NCBI GenBank assembly: GCA_905198745.1
Contig: CAJKDU010000045.1
Span: 1 to 19,423, forward strand
Direction: 5' to 3'
From: an uncultured Prevotella sp.
GTDB taxonomy: Bacteria > Bacteroidota > Bacteroidia > Bacteroidales > Bacteroidaceae
DNA length: 19,423 nucleotides
How positions within the stretch are numbered: the stretch's first letter is position 1; every line of letters begins with the position of its first letter. The notes beneath the pieces are model-generated. The model searched no databases. It had not been told where the DNA came from and saw only the letters and a list, made by a program, of their open reading frames with translations. Positions 1 to 7,260 of this stretch are shown here, in pieces. A program made the position numbers and the translations under genes.

Positions 1-28
1 TCACTTTATTTGATGAATTTTAATAACC

Positions 29-45
29 ATGCGATTTTATCGCAT
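29..45. repeat. Short perfect inverted repeat upstream of the HU gene
   Basis: A 7-base arm ATGCGAT is followed by TTT and its exact complement ATCGCAT. It lies about 35 bases before the HU-like start codon. It could be an operator, an mRNA leader hairpin, or the end of a terminator belonging to a gene outside the window. No T-run follows, so a terminator is the weaker reading. Confidence 0.45.
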
Positions 46-80
46 CAGTACTAAACTTAAAAAAAGAAAGGATTAAAATT

Positions 81-560
81 ATGAGCAACATGCAAAAAGG
101 TGAAGTAAACTACAAGGTAAAGGCAGTGAAAGTGTCAGGCGACATGACAGGCAAAAAGAAGTATATCGCCGTAGCAGTAAGCAAGAAGACTGTAGATTTT
201 GATGACTTCGTCACCCACATCGCAGCCCACCACTCTCCCTTCAGCCACGGCACCATTCACGGAGTGCTCACCGACATGCTCGACTGCCTCCAGGAGATCA
301 TCCTCAACGGCGAGAGTGTACGTCTCGGCGACCTGGGCATCGTCAGCCTGGGCATCGACGGCAAGAGCGCCGAAAGCCTCGAGGCCTGGAACCAGAAACA
401 GAACGTGACGGGCATACACCTCCTGGTGCGCAACACCAAGGCCTGGAGCAACACCGAGCTCCGCAAGCGCTGCCGCCTGGTAGAGGCCGGCACCTATGTG
501 GCAGGCGAAGGAACAGGCACTAAGGACGACAACCAGAAAACTCCATCAGAAGATGAGTAA
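81..560 (+). CDS. HU family DNA-binding protein (Bacteroidales type)
   Basis: This 159-residue protein resembles the Bacteroidales branch of the HU/IHF superfamily, which is longer than classical HU (about 90 residues). The core runs from roughly residue 10 to 125: an N-terminal helical part, the stretch TIHGVLTDMLDCLQEIILNG typical of the HU dimer helix, then GESVRLGDLGIVSLGI, the beta-arm base found in HU-like proteins. The last 30 residues are Gly, Thr and acidic rich and probably disordered. A purine-rich ribosome site (GAAAGGA, about 66-72) precedes the ATG. The stop codon overlaps the start of the smalltalk peptide by eight bases, so the two are probably translated together. HU proteins bend and compact DNA; what this subfamily binds is not known to me. 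A hairpin follows the pair, so it looks like a two-gene unit. The family call is firm, the specific role unknown. Confidence 0.85.
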   Translation: MSNMQKGEVNYKVKAVKVSGDMTGKKKYIAVAVSKKTVDFDDFVTHIAAHHSPFSHGTIHGVLTDMLDCLQEIILNGESVRLGDLGIVSLGIDGKSAESLEAWNQKQNVTGIHLLVRNTKAWSNTELRKRCRLVEAGTYVAGEGTGTKDDNQKTPSEDE

Positions 561-663
561 CTTCGACAACAAGCGCGACACCTGGCGCTTCATCATCCAA
601 ACCCTGCTCGCCATACTGACAGCCATCGGCACCACCCTCGGTGTCACATCATGTATGGCATAG
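553..663 (+). CDS. Smalltalk protein (36-residue hydrophobic peptide)
   Basis: This tiny gene starts at ATG 553, inside the last codons of the HU-like gene, and encodes 36 residues ending at TAG 661-663. It has a charged N-terminus (MSNFDNKRDTWRF), one hydrophobic segment at about residues 13-31 (IIQTLLAILTAIGTTLGV) and the end GVTSCMA. The W-x-x-I/L opening, the single membrane-like helix and the GVTSC ending are the hallmarks of the Bacteroidales 'smalltalk protein' family. Members usually sit directly after an HU-like gene, often followed by an N-acetylmuramoyl-L-alanine amidase; no amidase follows here. It is likely a small inner-membrane peptide. The terminal Cys resembles a lipobox Cys, but so near the C-terminus it would leave almost no mature protein. 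Function unknown. Confidence 0.82.
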   Translation: MSNFDNKRDTWRFIIQTLLAILTAIGTTLGVTSCMA

Positions 664-690
664 CCTGCAACACACACAAGAACATGAAAG

Positions 691-731
691 TCCCCGACAT
701 GCTCTCCCTCATGAGGAGTGAATGTCGGGGA
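691..731 (+). terminator. Hairpin ending the HU-smalltalk unit
   Basis: TCCCCGACAT (691-700) pairs perfectly with ATGTCGGGGA (722-731), with a 21-base loop that itself contains CTCATGAG. It lies 28 bases after the smalltalk stop and also downstream of the converging gene ending at 800. A T-run is weak, so it may act as a bidirectional or RNA-stabilising 3' hairpin. Confidence 0.65.
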
Positions 732-799
732 TTGTCGTGCCCTTGAAGGTGAAGGATGAATGTGCCGGAACAGCGGCCATTCTTTCATCCACCCGCACC

Positions 800-1096
800 T
801 TAGCCTGCCACGGTGAAGATGCGAATCTCAGGGTCTGCCTGGAAATAAGGAGACAAGCCCTTGGCAACGTCGTTCTGGAACATGTCCGACTGCAAATAGG
901 CTGCAGCATGCTCCTTGCTGTCAAAACCGTGAAGCACCTGTACATCCTCGTCACGCACCAGCAACGCCTTGGTCAGCGCCCCCTCAATCGTATTGAGGAA
1001 TGGCTCACGGTAATCGAAATACACCTTGGCCGCACTTGGGCGGTCGCTCTCTTTAATCTTCATGGTAATCTGAAGATAAGCATTTACTTTTTCCAT
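800..1096 (-). CDS. ABM-superfamily protein (putative quinol monooxygenase-like)
   Basis: A 98-residue protein with the size and pattern of the dimeric alpha/beta-barrel ABM (antibiotic biosynthesis monooxygenase) fold. An opening strand (VNAYLQITMKI) is followed by a helix, the segment EGALTKALLVRDEDVQVLHGF, a second helix with the typical S-K-E-H-A-A-A-Y-L pattern (about residues 60-68), and a closing strand (EIRIFTV). YgiN-like members act on quinols and others on haem or small aromatics; the substrate cannot be read from the sequence. It starts at an ATG at 1096 and has its own Bacteroidota -7 element at 1143-1150. It converges on the HU-smalltalk unit and stands alone. The fold is fairly secure, the enzymatic role is not. 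Confidence 0.7.
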   Translation of the reverse strand: MEKVNAYLQITMKIKESDRPSAAKVYFDYREPFLNTIEGALTKALLVRDEDVQVLHGFDSKEHAAAYLQSDMFQNDVAKGLSPYFQADPEIRIFTVAG

Positions 1097-1142
1097 GTTC
1101 TTCTTCTTTTTAGTGAATATGTGTGTGTCGCTTTGACGATTG

Positions 1143-1150
1143 CAAAATTA
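1143..1150 (-). promoter_or_regulatory. Bacteroidota -7 element for the ABM gene
   Basis: Read on the minus strand this is TAATTTTG, a match to the TAnnTTTG consensus, 47 bases before the ABM start. No convincing -33 TTG is seen at the usual 19-21 base spacing; a TTG lies only 13 bases away. The element sits right beside the AraC remnant, and the regulator's N-terminal part may once have occupied this side. Confidence 0.5.
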
Positions 1151-1164
1151 TGACTTGTGGCGAC

Positions 1165-1362
1165 AAGAATAGCACCCACAGCACTCCACTCCAGATCATC
1201 AACGACCGCATCGTGCTCGAAGCCAAGCGACAGTTGCAGCACACATCGCTTAACATCAAGGAGATAAGCTATAATCTGGGATTTGAGGATCCCTCCTACT
1301 TCGTGAAGTTCTTCAAGCGTTTGGCAGGTAGCATGCCGAGCGAGTTCAGAAAGAGAAAATAG
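1165..1362 (+). pseudogene. C-terminal remnant of an AraC-family regulator
   Basis: The readable frame encodes the last part of an AraC/XylS DNA-binding domain. PLQIINDRIVLEAKRQL is the linker helix; IKEISYNLGFEDPSYFVKFF is the second helix-turn-helix with the hallmark G-F-x-D-P-S-Y-F; it ends with the usual P-S-E-F-R-K. About 57 residues are recognisable against 250-300 for an intact regulator. The effector domain and the first helix-turn-helix are missing. The frame opens at an ATG at 1123, but residues before about 1165 do not resemble the family, and the neighbouring ABM gene's promoter lies there. It is most likely debris from a deletion. A functional half-domain is unlikely, since AraC proteins need both helix-turn-helix units. 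It reads into the NifX-like gene 44 bases downstream. Confidence 0.75.
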
Positions 1363-1406
1363 ACGGAAAGACACGACACCGGAAACAAACATAAACAACA
1401 AATACA

Positions 1407-1775
1407 ATGAAACAAAGAATTGCAATCCCTACAGCCAACGGAAATCTTTTCCCACATTTCGGCAAGGCTCCACAAGTAACCATTTTCGATGTGGCGGACA
1501 AGAACGTGGCCAACAAAGAAATCCTGACCGCACCCGAACATGCCCATGGGGCAATGCCCCGCTTCCTGCAGAGCTTGGGCGTGACCGATGTTATCTGTGG
1601 AGGCTTGGGTGCAGGAGCCGTCAATATGCTTCAGGAGATGAACATCGACATCCATGGCGGAGCACCAGCCTTGGCAGTGGAAGAAGTGGTGGAAAAATAC
1701 TTGGACGGCACCTTGGAATATGGTGACAGCACCTGCCATCACGACGCTTGCCATGGCGAGCACAAGCATGAATAA
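1407..1775 (+). CDS. NifX/NifB-like dinitrogenase cofactor-domain protein
   Basis: This 122-residue protein matches the stand-alone 'dinitrogenase iron-molybdenum cofactor biosynthesis' domain (NifX/NafY/NifB C-terminal type). IAIPTANGNLFPHFGKAP is the N-terminal strand with the conserved H-F-G-x-A motif. Next comes the F-x-V strand and GVTDVICGGLGAGAVNMLQ, the conserved G-x-G turn before a helix. Nitrogenase genes are absent here, and such single-domain proteins are common in anaerobes that do not fix nitrogen, where they are thought to bind or carry metal clusters. Residues 110-122 form a tail with two Cys and five His, which looks like a metal-binding extension. No clear -7 element lies between it and the AraC remnant, so its promoter is uncertain. 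A strong hairpin follows at 1812. Family confident, role not. Confidence 0.82.
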   Translation: MKQRIAIPTANGNLFPHFGKAPQVTIFDVADKNVANKEILTAPEHAHGAMPRFLQSLGVTDVICGGLGAGAVNMLQEMNIDIHGGAPALAVEEVVEKYLDGTLEYGDSTCHHDACHGEHKHE

Positions 1776-1811
1776 CAGCTCGGAGCAACAAGACATGCAT
1801 GAATAATCAGG

Positions 1812-1860
1812 CTGTCCGGTGAAAGCATGGTTGGTCTCAACCATAGTTTTCACCGGACAG
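1812..1860. terminator. Strong bidirectional terminator hairpin
   Basis: CTGTCCGGTGAAA (1812-1824) pairs with TTTCACCGGACAG (1848-1860), and inside it ATGGTTG (1827-1833) pairs with CAACCAT (1838-1844), giving a two-part long stem. It lies between the convergent NifX-like and DUF1810 genes and can serve both. Confidence 0.75.
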
Positions 1861-1979
1861 TTGTCTTATAACAGAAGTTTCGCCCTGTAGAGTCTATCAA
1901 TCCCGTTGGGTTTCTTCCCGCATTTGGCATGACACCCCAGACGGTGTGGCAAATGTCTTTCATCGCTCCCTCGGTTGTA

Positions 1980-2402
1980 TCATCGGAGCATTCCCATGGT
2001 CCTGTCACAAGACTCCCCATCGTAATACTTGTCAAGAACCTTACGAAACAACTCTTCCCCCGTGACTTCTCCAAACAAAGTCATCGACGACCTAAGTTTC
2101 AAAGCGTCTATGTCGCCAAAGATTTGCCTTGCCGACCGTCCTTCCAACAGGAGCAAAGCATTGGTTATCTCGCGCAATCTCTCACCGAGTACAGGGTGTT
2201 GCCAATAAGCCAAAGCCTCATCAGCTCCCGATATGCCATAAAAATCGGCATTACTGCTATGTCCCAGTCCCTTCAGTTGCGGAAATACGAACCACATCCA
2301 ATGTCCCCTTTTTCGCCCTAAGCGAATCTCCTTGAGAGCCATCTCATATTGTGAACAGAAATTCTGAACTGTGAGGAATCGCGACAACTCGTACGTATCC
2401 AT
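1980..2402 (-). CDS. DUF1810 family protein
   Basis: A 140-residue protein that fits the DUF1810 family (about 140 residues). Family signatures are the N-terminal L-x-R-F-L-x-x-Q stretch, K-E-I-R-x-G-R-K-R-G-H-W-M-W-F-V-F-P-Q at about residues 24-42, GLGHSS, Y-G-I-S-G-x-x-E-A-L-A-Y, HPVLGERLRE, and the D-x-x-K-L-R-S-S-M-T-L-F segment at about residues 98-109. The biochemical role of DUF1810 is not established. No membrane segment or signal peptide is seen. The ATG start at 2402 follows AT-rich sequence containing a dyad (2412-2431). The 119 bases between its stop and the hairpin at 1812-1860 hold no gene that I can recognise. Confidence 0.85.
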   Translation of the reverse strand: MDTYELSRFLTVQNFCSQYEMALKEIRLGRKRGHWMWFVFPQLKGLGHSSNADFYGISGADEALAYWQHPVLGERLREITNALLLLEGRSARQIFGDIDALKLRSSMTLFGEVTGEELFRKVLDKYYDGESCDRTMGMLR

Positions 2403-2411
2403 ATTAACTTA

Positions 2412-2431
2412 TAATTATAGCCCGATAATTA
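2412..2431. repeat. Inverted repeat upstream of the DUF1810 gene
   Basis: TAATTAT (2412-2418) and ATAATTA (2425-2431) are perfect complements separated by six bases, 10 bases upstream of the DUF1810 start. The position suits an operator or a promoter element (TATAAT is present on the minus strand), but AT-rich dyads also arise by chance. Confidence 0.35.
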
Positions 2432-2596
2432 TCCCTGTGGAAGAAACCGTGTTGAGCATGTTGGCAGAATCGGATGCCGCCTACCTGTATTACCCCAAAA
2501 GATACCACACAGGAACTTCACTGTCGAGCGTTGCATAAAAACGTTGGCGTTTGCTGGCGCAAAATACATGCCCATGGTACTTCCGCCAAAAACAAA

Positions 2597-2637
2597 TTAA
2601 GTGGAAAATCCTCTGCTACAAGGTATTTTCCACTTAA
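2597..2637 (-). terminator. Rho-independent terminator of ppdK
   Basis: TTAAGTGGAAAAT (2597-2609) pairs with ATTTTCCACTTAA (2625-2637). Reading on the minus strand the stem is followed by TTTGTTTTT. It begins 27 bases after the ppdK stop. Confidence 0.85.
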
Positions 2638-2664
2638 TCTTATTGAGAGTCAATTACTTTCTAT

Positions 2665-5385
2665 TTATTCCTCTACAGCAGCCTGGGCCGCAGCGAGTCT
2701 GGCAATGGGCACTCTGAAAGGTGAGCAGCTCACGTAGTTAAGACCCACTTTGTCGCAGAACTTCACAGATGAAGGTTCCCCACCATGCTCACCGCAGATG
2801 CCACAAGGCAAGTTTGGACGTGTGGAACGACCCTTCTCCACGGCCATCTTGATGAGTTGACCAACGCCATTCTGGTCGAGCACCTGGAACGGGTCAACAC
2901 TGAGAATCTTCTTCTCCAGATAGACAGGCAAGAAGCTGGCAATGTCGTCACGGCTATAACCGAAAGTCATCTGGGTGAGGTCGTTGGTACCAAAGCTGAA
3001 GTATTCAGCCTCCTTGGCGATATAGTCAGCCGTGAGAGCGGCACGAGGAATCTCAATCATCGTACCCACCTTGAACGGTATTTCCACACCTTCCTTCTCA
3101 AAGAGAGCCTTGGCTGTTTCGGTGATGACCTTCTTCTGAACATCAAATTCGTTGACTATACCGATGAGCGGCACCATGATTTCGGGATGTGGGTCGTAGC
3201 CTTCCTTCTTGAGCTGTATGGCTGCACCGAGGATGGCCTTGGTCTGCATGGCGGTAATCTCGGGATAAGTGTTACCCAGTCGGCAACCACGATGACCGAG
3301 CATAGGATTGTGCTCACTCAGCGAGTTCACCCGGTTCTGAATTTCCTTCACGCTTACGCCCATTTCCTTAGCCATAATCTCCTGACCTTCAAGATCGTGT
3401 GGCACGAACTCGTGGAGAGGAGGATCGAGCAGGCGGATATTTACTGGATAACCGTCCATAGTCTTGAGGATGCCGTAGAAGTCCTGACGCTGATAAGGCA
3501 GCAACTTCTCGAGAGCCTTCTCGCGACCTTCCTTGTCGGTGGCAAGAATCATCTCACGCATGGCCTTGATTTTCTCGTTCTCGAAGAACATGTGCTCTGT
3601 ACGGCACAAGCCAATGCCGACGGCACCGAAGTTGCGTGCCACCTGTGCATCGTGTGGCGTATCGGCATTGGTGCGTACCACGAGACGAGTATATTTGTCG
3701 CAGAGATTCATCAACTTGGCGAAGTCGCCCGTAACCTCTGCAGGCTTTGTCTTGATTTCTCCGAGATACACCTCACCGGTACTGCCGTTGAGCGAGATGT
3801 AGTCGCCCTCCTTGAGCGTCACACCATCGATCTCGAGTGTGCGTGCCTTGTAGTCCACATTGATGGCACCGGCACCCGACACGCAGCATTTTCCCATACC
3901 GCGGGCCACAACAGCTGCGTGCGAAGTCATGCCGCCGCGTGCTGTGAGAATACCTTCGGCAGCCGACATACCGGCCAAGTCCTCAGGTGAAGTCTCGATG
4001 CGTACCATCACTACCTGATGGCCTTCCTCATGCCATTTCTCTGCATCGTCGGCAAAGAAGACAATCTGACCACAGGCTGCACCAGGAGATGCAGGAAGTC
4101 CACGTGTGAGGACCTTGGCCTTGCGCAGAGCATCCTTGTCGAACACGGGATGAAGCAGTTCGTCGAGCTTGCCCGGTTCGCAACGTTCAAGCGCTGTAGG
4201 CTCATCTATTTCGCCCTCAGCAAGCAGGTCCATGGCAATCTTCACCATAGCCGTACCCGTACGCTTTCCGTTGCGGGTCTGGAGGAACCAGAGTTTGCCT
4301 TCCTGAACGGTGAACTCCATGTCCTGCATATCATGATAGTGGTGTTCCAGTTTCTCCTGCAAGGCATTGAGCTGTGCATAGATTTCCGGCATGGCCTCTT
4401 CCATGGAAGGATATTTGTTGGCACGGGTTTCTTCGTCGATGCCCTGCTGTGCTGCCCAACGGAGTGAGCCTTCCTTTGTAATCTGCTGAGGAGTACGGAT
4501 ACCAGCCACCACGTCTTCGCCCTGTGCGTTGACAAGATACTCGCCGTTGAAGCGGTTCTCGCCTGTAGCGGCGTCACGGCTGAAGCATACACCTGTAGCC
4601 GAAGTGTTGCCCATGTTTCCGAACACCATGGCCATCACACTCACGGCTGTACCCCACTCTGCCGGTATGCCTTCCATCTTGCGGTAGAGGATGGCGCGTT
4701 CGTTCATCCAACTGTCGAACACGGCACAGATGGCTCCCCAGAGCTGTTCCATCGGGTCTGTCGGGAAAGCCTTGCCTGTGCGTTCAAGAATGGCTTCCTT
4801 GAAGAGTGTGACAAGCTGCTTGAGCTCGTCCACATTCATCTCGTTGTCGAGCTTGATGTCACGCTGTGCCTTCACTTTCTGGATGATGGCTTCAAATGGA
4901 TCAATGTCTTCCTTGTTGGCAGGCTTCATGCCCAGCACCACGTCGCCATACATCTGTACGAAACGGCGGTAGCTGTCGTAGGCGAAGCGTTCATTGCCTG
5001 TCTTGCGGGCCAATCCCTCTACAACCTCGTCGTTGAGACCAAGGTTGAGGATGGTGTCCATCATGCCAGGCATGGAAGCACGTGCTCCTGAACGTACGGA
5101 AACGAGCAGAGGGTTCTGCGCATCGCCGAACTTGGAGTTCATCAAGTTCTCTATATGTGCTACGGATTTTTCTACATCTTCTTTCAGAAGGGCTACAACA
5201 TCATCCTTTCCCTTCTCAAAGTATTCGTTGCAAACGTCGGTAGTAATGGTGAAACCGGGAGGTACAGGAATGCCAATGTGGTTCATTTCAGCAAGGTTGG
5301 CTCCTTTGCCGCCCAACAGGTTTCTCATGTTAGCATTACCTTCGGCCTGTCCATTGCCAAAGGTATAAACTCTTTTTTCACTCAT
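2665..5385 (-). CDS. ppdK: Pyruvate, phosphate dikinase
   Basis: PPDK interconverts pyruvate, ATP and phosphate with phosphoenolpyruvate, AMP and pyrophosphate in the cytoplasm, and links glycolysis and gluconeogenesis in anaerobes. The start is taken at ATG 5383-5385 (906 residues, a normal length); a TTG four codons upstream is in frame but less likely. The N-terminal nucleotide-binding part shows G-G-K-G-A-N-L-A-E-M and PVPPGFTITT, and VRSGARASMPGMMDT. The swivelling phosphohistidine domain has TARGGMTSHAAVVARGMG, with the carrier His at about residue 489. The PEP/pyruvate barrel has GLCRTEHMFF, NEFDVQ and FSFGTNDLTQM, and ends with LPCGICGEHGG carrying the catalytic Cys. All key residues look present. 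It stands alone, with its own promoter at 5419-5450 and a terminator at 2597. Confidence 0.97.
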   Translation of the reverse strand: MSEKRVYTFGNGQAEGNANMRNLLGGKGANLAEMNHIGIPVPPGFTITTDVCNEYFEKGKDDVVALLKEDVEKSVAHIENLMNSKFGDAQNPLLVSVRSGARASMPGMMDTILNLGLNDEVVEGLARKTGNERFAYDSYRRFVQMYGDVVLGMKPANKEDIDPFEAIIQKVKAQRDIKLDNEMNVDELKQLVTLFKEAILERTGKAFPTDPMEQLWGAICAVFDSWMNERAILYRKMEGIPAEWGTAVSVMAMVFGNMGNTSATGVCFSRDAATGENRFNGEYLVNAQGEDVVAGIRTPQQITKEGSLRWAAQQGIDEETRANKYPSMEEAMPEIYAQLNALQEKLEHHYHDMQDMEFTVQEGKLWFLQTRNGKRTGTAMVKIAMDLLAEGEIDEPTALERCEPGKLDELLHPVFDKDALRKAKVLTRGLPASPGAACGQIVFFADDAEKWHEEGHQVVMVRIETSPEDLAGMSAAEGILTARGGMTSHAAVVARGMGKCCVSGAGAINVDYKARTLEIDGVTLKEGDYISLNGSTGEVYLGEIKTKPAEVTGDFAKLMNLCDKYTRLVVRTNADTPHDAQVARNFGAVGIGLCRTEHMFFENEKIKAMREMILATDKEGREKALEKLLPYQRQDFYGILKTMDGYPVNIRLLDPPLHEFVPHDLEGQEIMAKEMGVSVKEIQNRVNSLSEHNPMLGHRGCRLGNTYPEITAMQTKAILGAAIQLKKEGYDPHPEIMVPLIGIVNEFDVQKKVITETAKALFEKEGVEIPFKVGTMIEIPRAALTADYIAKEAEYFSFGTNDLTQMTFGYSRDDIASFLPVYLEKKILSVDPFQVLDQNGVGQLIKMAVEKGRSTRPNLPCGICGEHGGEPSSVKFCDKVGLNYVSCSPFRVPIARLAAAQAAVEE

Positions 5386-5418
5386 AGTTGATTTCAATTA
5401 ATTATTTTCAGATGGTTG

Positions 5419-5450
5419 CAAAAGTAACCATTTGCGCATTTATATCCAAA
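5419..5450 (-). promoter_or_regulatory. Bacteroidota promoter of ppdK
   Basis: On the minus strand TTTG (5447-5450) and TACTTTTG (5419-5426) are separated by 20 bases, an almost ideal -33/-7 pair. The -7 lies about 34 bases before the chosen ATG at 5385, leaving a short leader. Confidence 0.75.
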
Positions 5451-5529
5451 TAAATAGCGAGAAATTATTGTCAATGAAACAATAATTTCTGACCATTTGT
5501 CATTGTGTACGCAAACAGAGCAAGGAGTG

Positions 5530-5561
5530 TTTGGTCGTTCAGTGATAATTTCGTACTTTTG
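5530..5561 (+). promoter_or_regulatory. Bacteroidota promoter of the RlmD-type gene
   Basis: TTTG (5530-5533), 20 bases, then TACTTTTG (5554-5561). The transcript should begin near 5568, which rules out an upstream in-frame start at 5497 and supports the ATG at 5593. Confidence 0.75.
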
Positions 5562-5592
5562 CACGCACAATTACAAACAACATGATGACAAG

Positions 5593-7011
5593 ATGAGTAG
5601 AAAGAAAAAGCCATTACCCATATTGGAGAATGTAGAAATAACCGACATTGCCGCCGAGGGCAAGTCGCTTGCCCGTGTGGGCGAGATGGTGGTGTTCGTG
5701 CCTTTCTGTGTGCCGGGCGACGTGGTCGACCTGCAGGTGCGCAGGAAAAAGCATCACTATTGCGAAGCGGAAGTGATACGTTTCCATAAATATAGTAATG
5801 TACGCGCGACGCCCATGTGCGAGCACTTTGGCATTTGCGGCGGCTGCAAGTGGCAGAACCTGCCCTATGAGGAGCAGATCAAGGCCAAGCAGAAGCAGGT
5901 CTACGACCAGCTTTCGCGCATTGGCAAGGTGGAGCTGCCGGAGTTCATGCCAATTCTGGGATCGGTGAAGACCCGCGAATACCGCAACAAGCTCGACTTC
6001 GGATGCTGCAACAAGCGCTGGCTCACGCGGGAACAAGTGGCGTCGGGCGAGACCTTTGACAACATGAATGCCATTGGCTTCCACATCACGGGAGCTTTCG
6101 ACAAGATTTATCCCATCGAGAAGTGCTGCCTGATGGACGACCTTCACAACCAGATGCGCAACTCCATCCGCGACTATGCCTACGAGCATCAGCTCACGTT
6201 CTTCGACCTTCGTGCCCAACATGGACTGTTGCGCGACGTGATGTTCCGCAATTCCAACACCGGCGAGTGGATGGTGCTCGTGCAGTTCCACTTCGACGAG
6301 GAGGGTGACGAGCAGCGTGCCATGGCACTGATGCAGCACATTGCCGACGAGTTCCCGCAGGTCACGTCACTGCTTTGGGTGAACAACCAGAAGTGCAACG
6401 ACACTATCTACGACCAGGACATACAGGTGTTCAAGGGCAATGACCACATCTTCGAGACCATGGAGAACCTGCGGTTCAAGGTGGGCCCCAAGAGTTTCTA
6501 CCAGACCAACACCGACCAGGCCTATCACCTCTACCAAGTGGCACGCAACTTTGCAGGCCTTACGGGCAACGAACTGGTCTACGACCTTTATACCGGCACC
6601 GGCACCATCGCCAACTTCGTGGCCGGCAAGGCACGGAAGGTCATCGGCATCGAGTATGTGCCCGAGGCCATAGAGGACGCCAAGGTGAACTCTGAAATCA
6701 ACGGCATCACCAACACGCTGTTCTATGCCGGCGACATGAAAGACATTCTCACCGACGACTTCATTGCCGAGCACGGCCGTCCCGACGTGATCATCACCGA
6801 CCCTCCACGTGCAGGCATGCATGCCGACGTGGTGAAGACCATTCTCAACGCCGCACCAGGACGCATTGTCTACGTGAGTTGCAATCCTGCCACGCAGGCA
6901 CGCGACCTCGCCGACCTTGATGCGCTCTACAAAGTGATTGCCGTGCAACCGGTCGACATGTTCCCCCATACACCGCACGTGGAAAACGTGGTGTTGCTCG
7001 AAAAGAAATAA
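5593..7011 (+). CDS. rlmD: 23S rRNA (uracil-C5)-methyltransferase, RlmD/RumA type
   Basis: This 472-residue protein is a SAM-dependent RNA uracil-C5 methyltransferase; family members methylate U1939 or U747 of 23S rRNA or U54 of tRNA. An N-terminal TRAM domain (about residues 10-65, with V-F-V-P-F-C-V-P-G-D-V-V) is followed by the iron-sulphur cysteines in CEHFGICGGCKWQNL (C76, C82, C85; a further Cys comes later). The methyltransferase core has the SAM motif V-Y-D-L-Y-T-G-T-G-T-I-A, the ITDPPRAGMH motif, and YVSCNPATQARDL holding the catalytic Cys. It ends in the usual FPHTPHVENVVLL. The frame is open back to 5497, but the promoter at 5530-5561 makes MSRKKK at 5593 the likely start. It is monocistronic, with a terminator at 7040. 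Which uracil it modifies is inferred only from family resemblance. Confidence 0.9.
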   Translation: MSRKKKPLPILENVEITDIAAEGKSLARVGEMVVFVPFCVPGDVVDLQVRRKKHHYCEAEVIRFHKYSNVRATPMCEHFGICGGCKWQNLPYEEQIKAKQKQVYDQLSRIGKVELPEFMPILGSVKTREYRNKLDFGCCNKRWLTREQVASGETFDNMNAIGFHITGAFDKIYPIEKCCLMDDLHNQMRNSIRDYAYEHQLTFFDLRAQHGLLRDVMFRNSNTGEWMVLVQFHFDEEGDEQRAMALMQHIADEFPQVTSLLWVNNQKCNDTIYDQDIQVFKGNDHIFETMENLRFKVGPKSFYQTNTDQAYHLYQVARNFAGLTGNELVYDLYTGTGTIANFVAGKARKVIGIEYVPEAIEDAKVNSEINGITNTLFYAGDMKDILTDDFIAEHGRPDVIITDPPRAGMHADVVKTILNAAPGRIVYVSCNPATQARDLADLDALYKVIAVQPVDMFPHTPHVENVVLLEKK

Positions 7012-7039
7012 GCAAGCATTTTCGTTTTGACAAGACCTA

Positions 7040-7085
7040 AAGGCCGTTGATTAGCATATTGCCAATCAACGGCCTTATATTTTAT
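7040..7085 (+). terminator. Rho-independent terminator after rlmD
   Basis: AAGGCCGTTGATT (7040-7052) pairs with AATCAACGGCCTT (7064-7076), followed by ATATTTTATT. It lies 28 bases after the stop. Confidence 0.85.
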
Positions 7086-7252
7086 TCACATGTAACCAAT
7101 AAAACAGAATTAATAATCAATTTGTAAGCACCTACAAACTAAATACTTCACAATTGCAACCAAACCACCCGTATATTAAACATTATGTAATCACTACCAA
7201 TTATCTTGCAAACACATTGTTATTTTATAACTAATATACGTATCATTTTGCA

Positions 7253-7260
7253 TAACTTTG
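7253..7260 (+). promoter_or_regulatory. Candidate -7 element for the permease-eutBC operon
   Basis: TAACTTTG matches TAnnTTTG and lies 48 bases before the permease ATG at 7309. No good -33 TTG is found 19-21 bases upstream, so activation by a regulator is possible. The 7086-7309 leader is AT-rich. A small dyad TTTGTA/TACAAA lies at 7121-7138. I saw no cobalamin-riboswitch-like B12 box, although EutBC needs adenosylcobalamin. Confidence 0.5.

Noticed and set aside
722..1153. Long plus-strand frame across the ABM gene
   Set aside because: It lies over the minus-strand ABM gene, has no family resemblance, and runs through its promoter; a shadow frame.
1850..2074. Minus-strand frame reading past the DUF1810 end
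   Set aside because: It overlaps the DUF1810 gene in another frame and runs into the terminator hairpin; no recognisable protein.
2785..3990. 401-codon plus-strand frame inside ppdK
   Set aside because: It is antisense to highly conserved catalytic parts of ppdK, has no ribosome site or promoter, and no recognisable domain.
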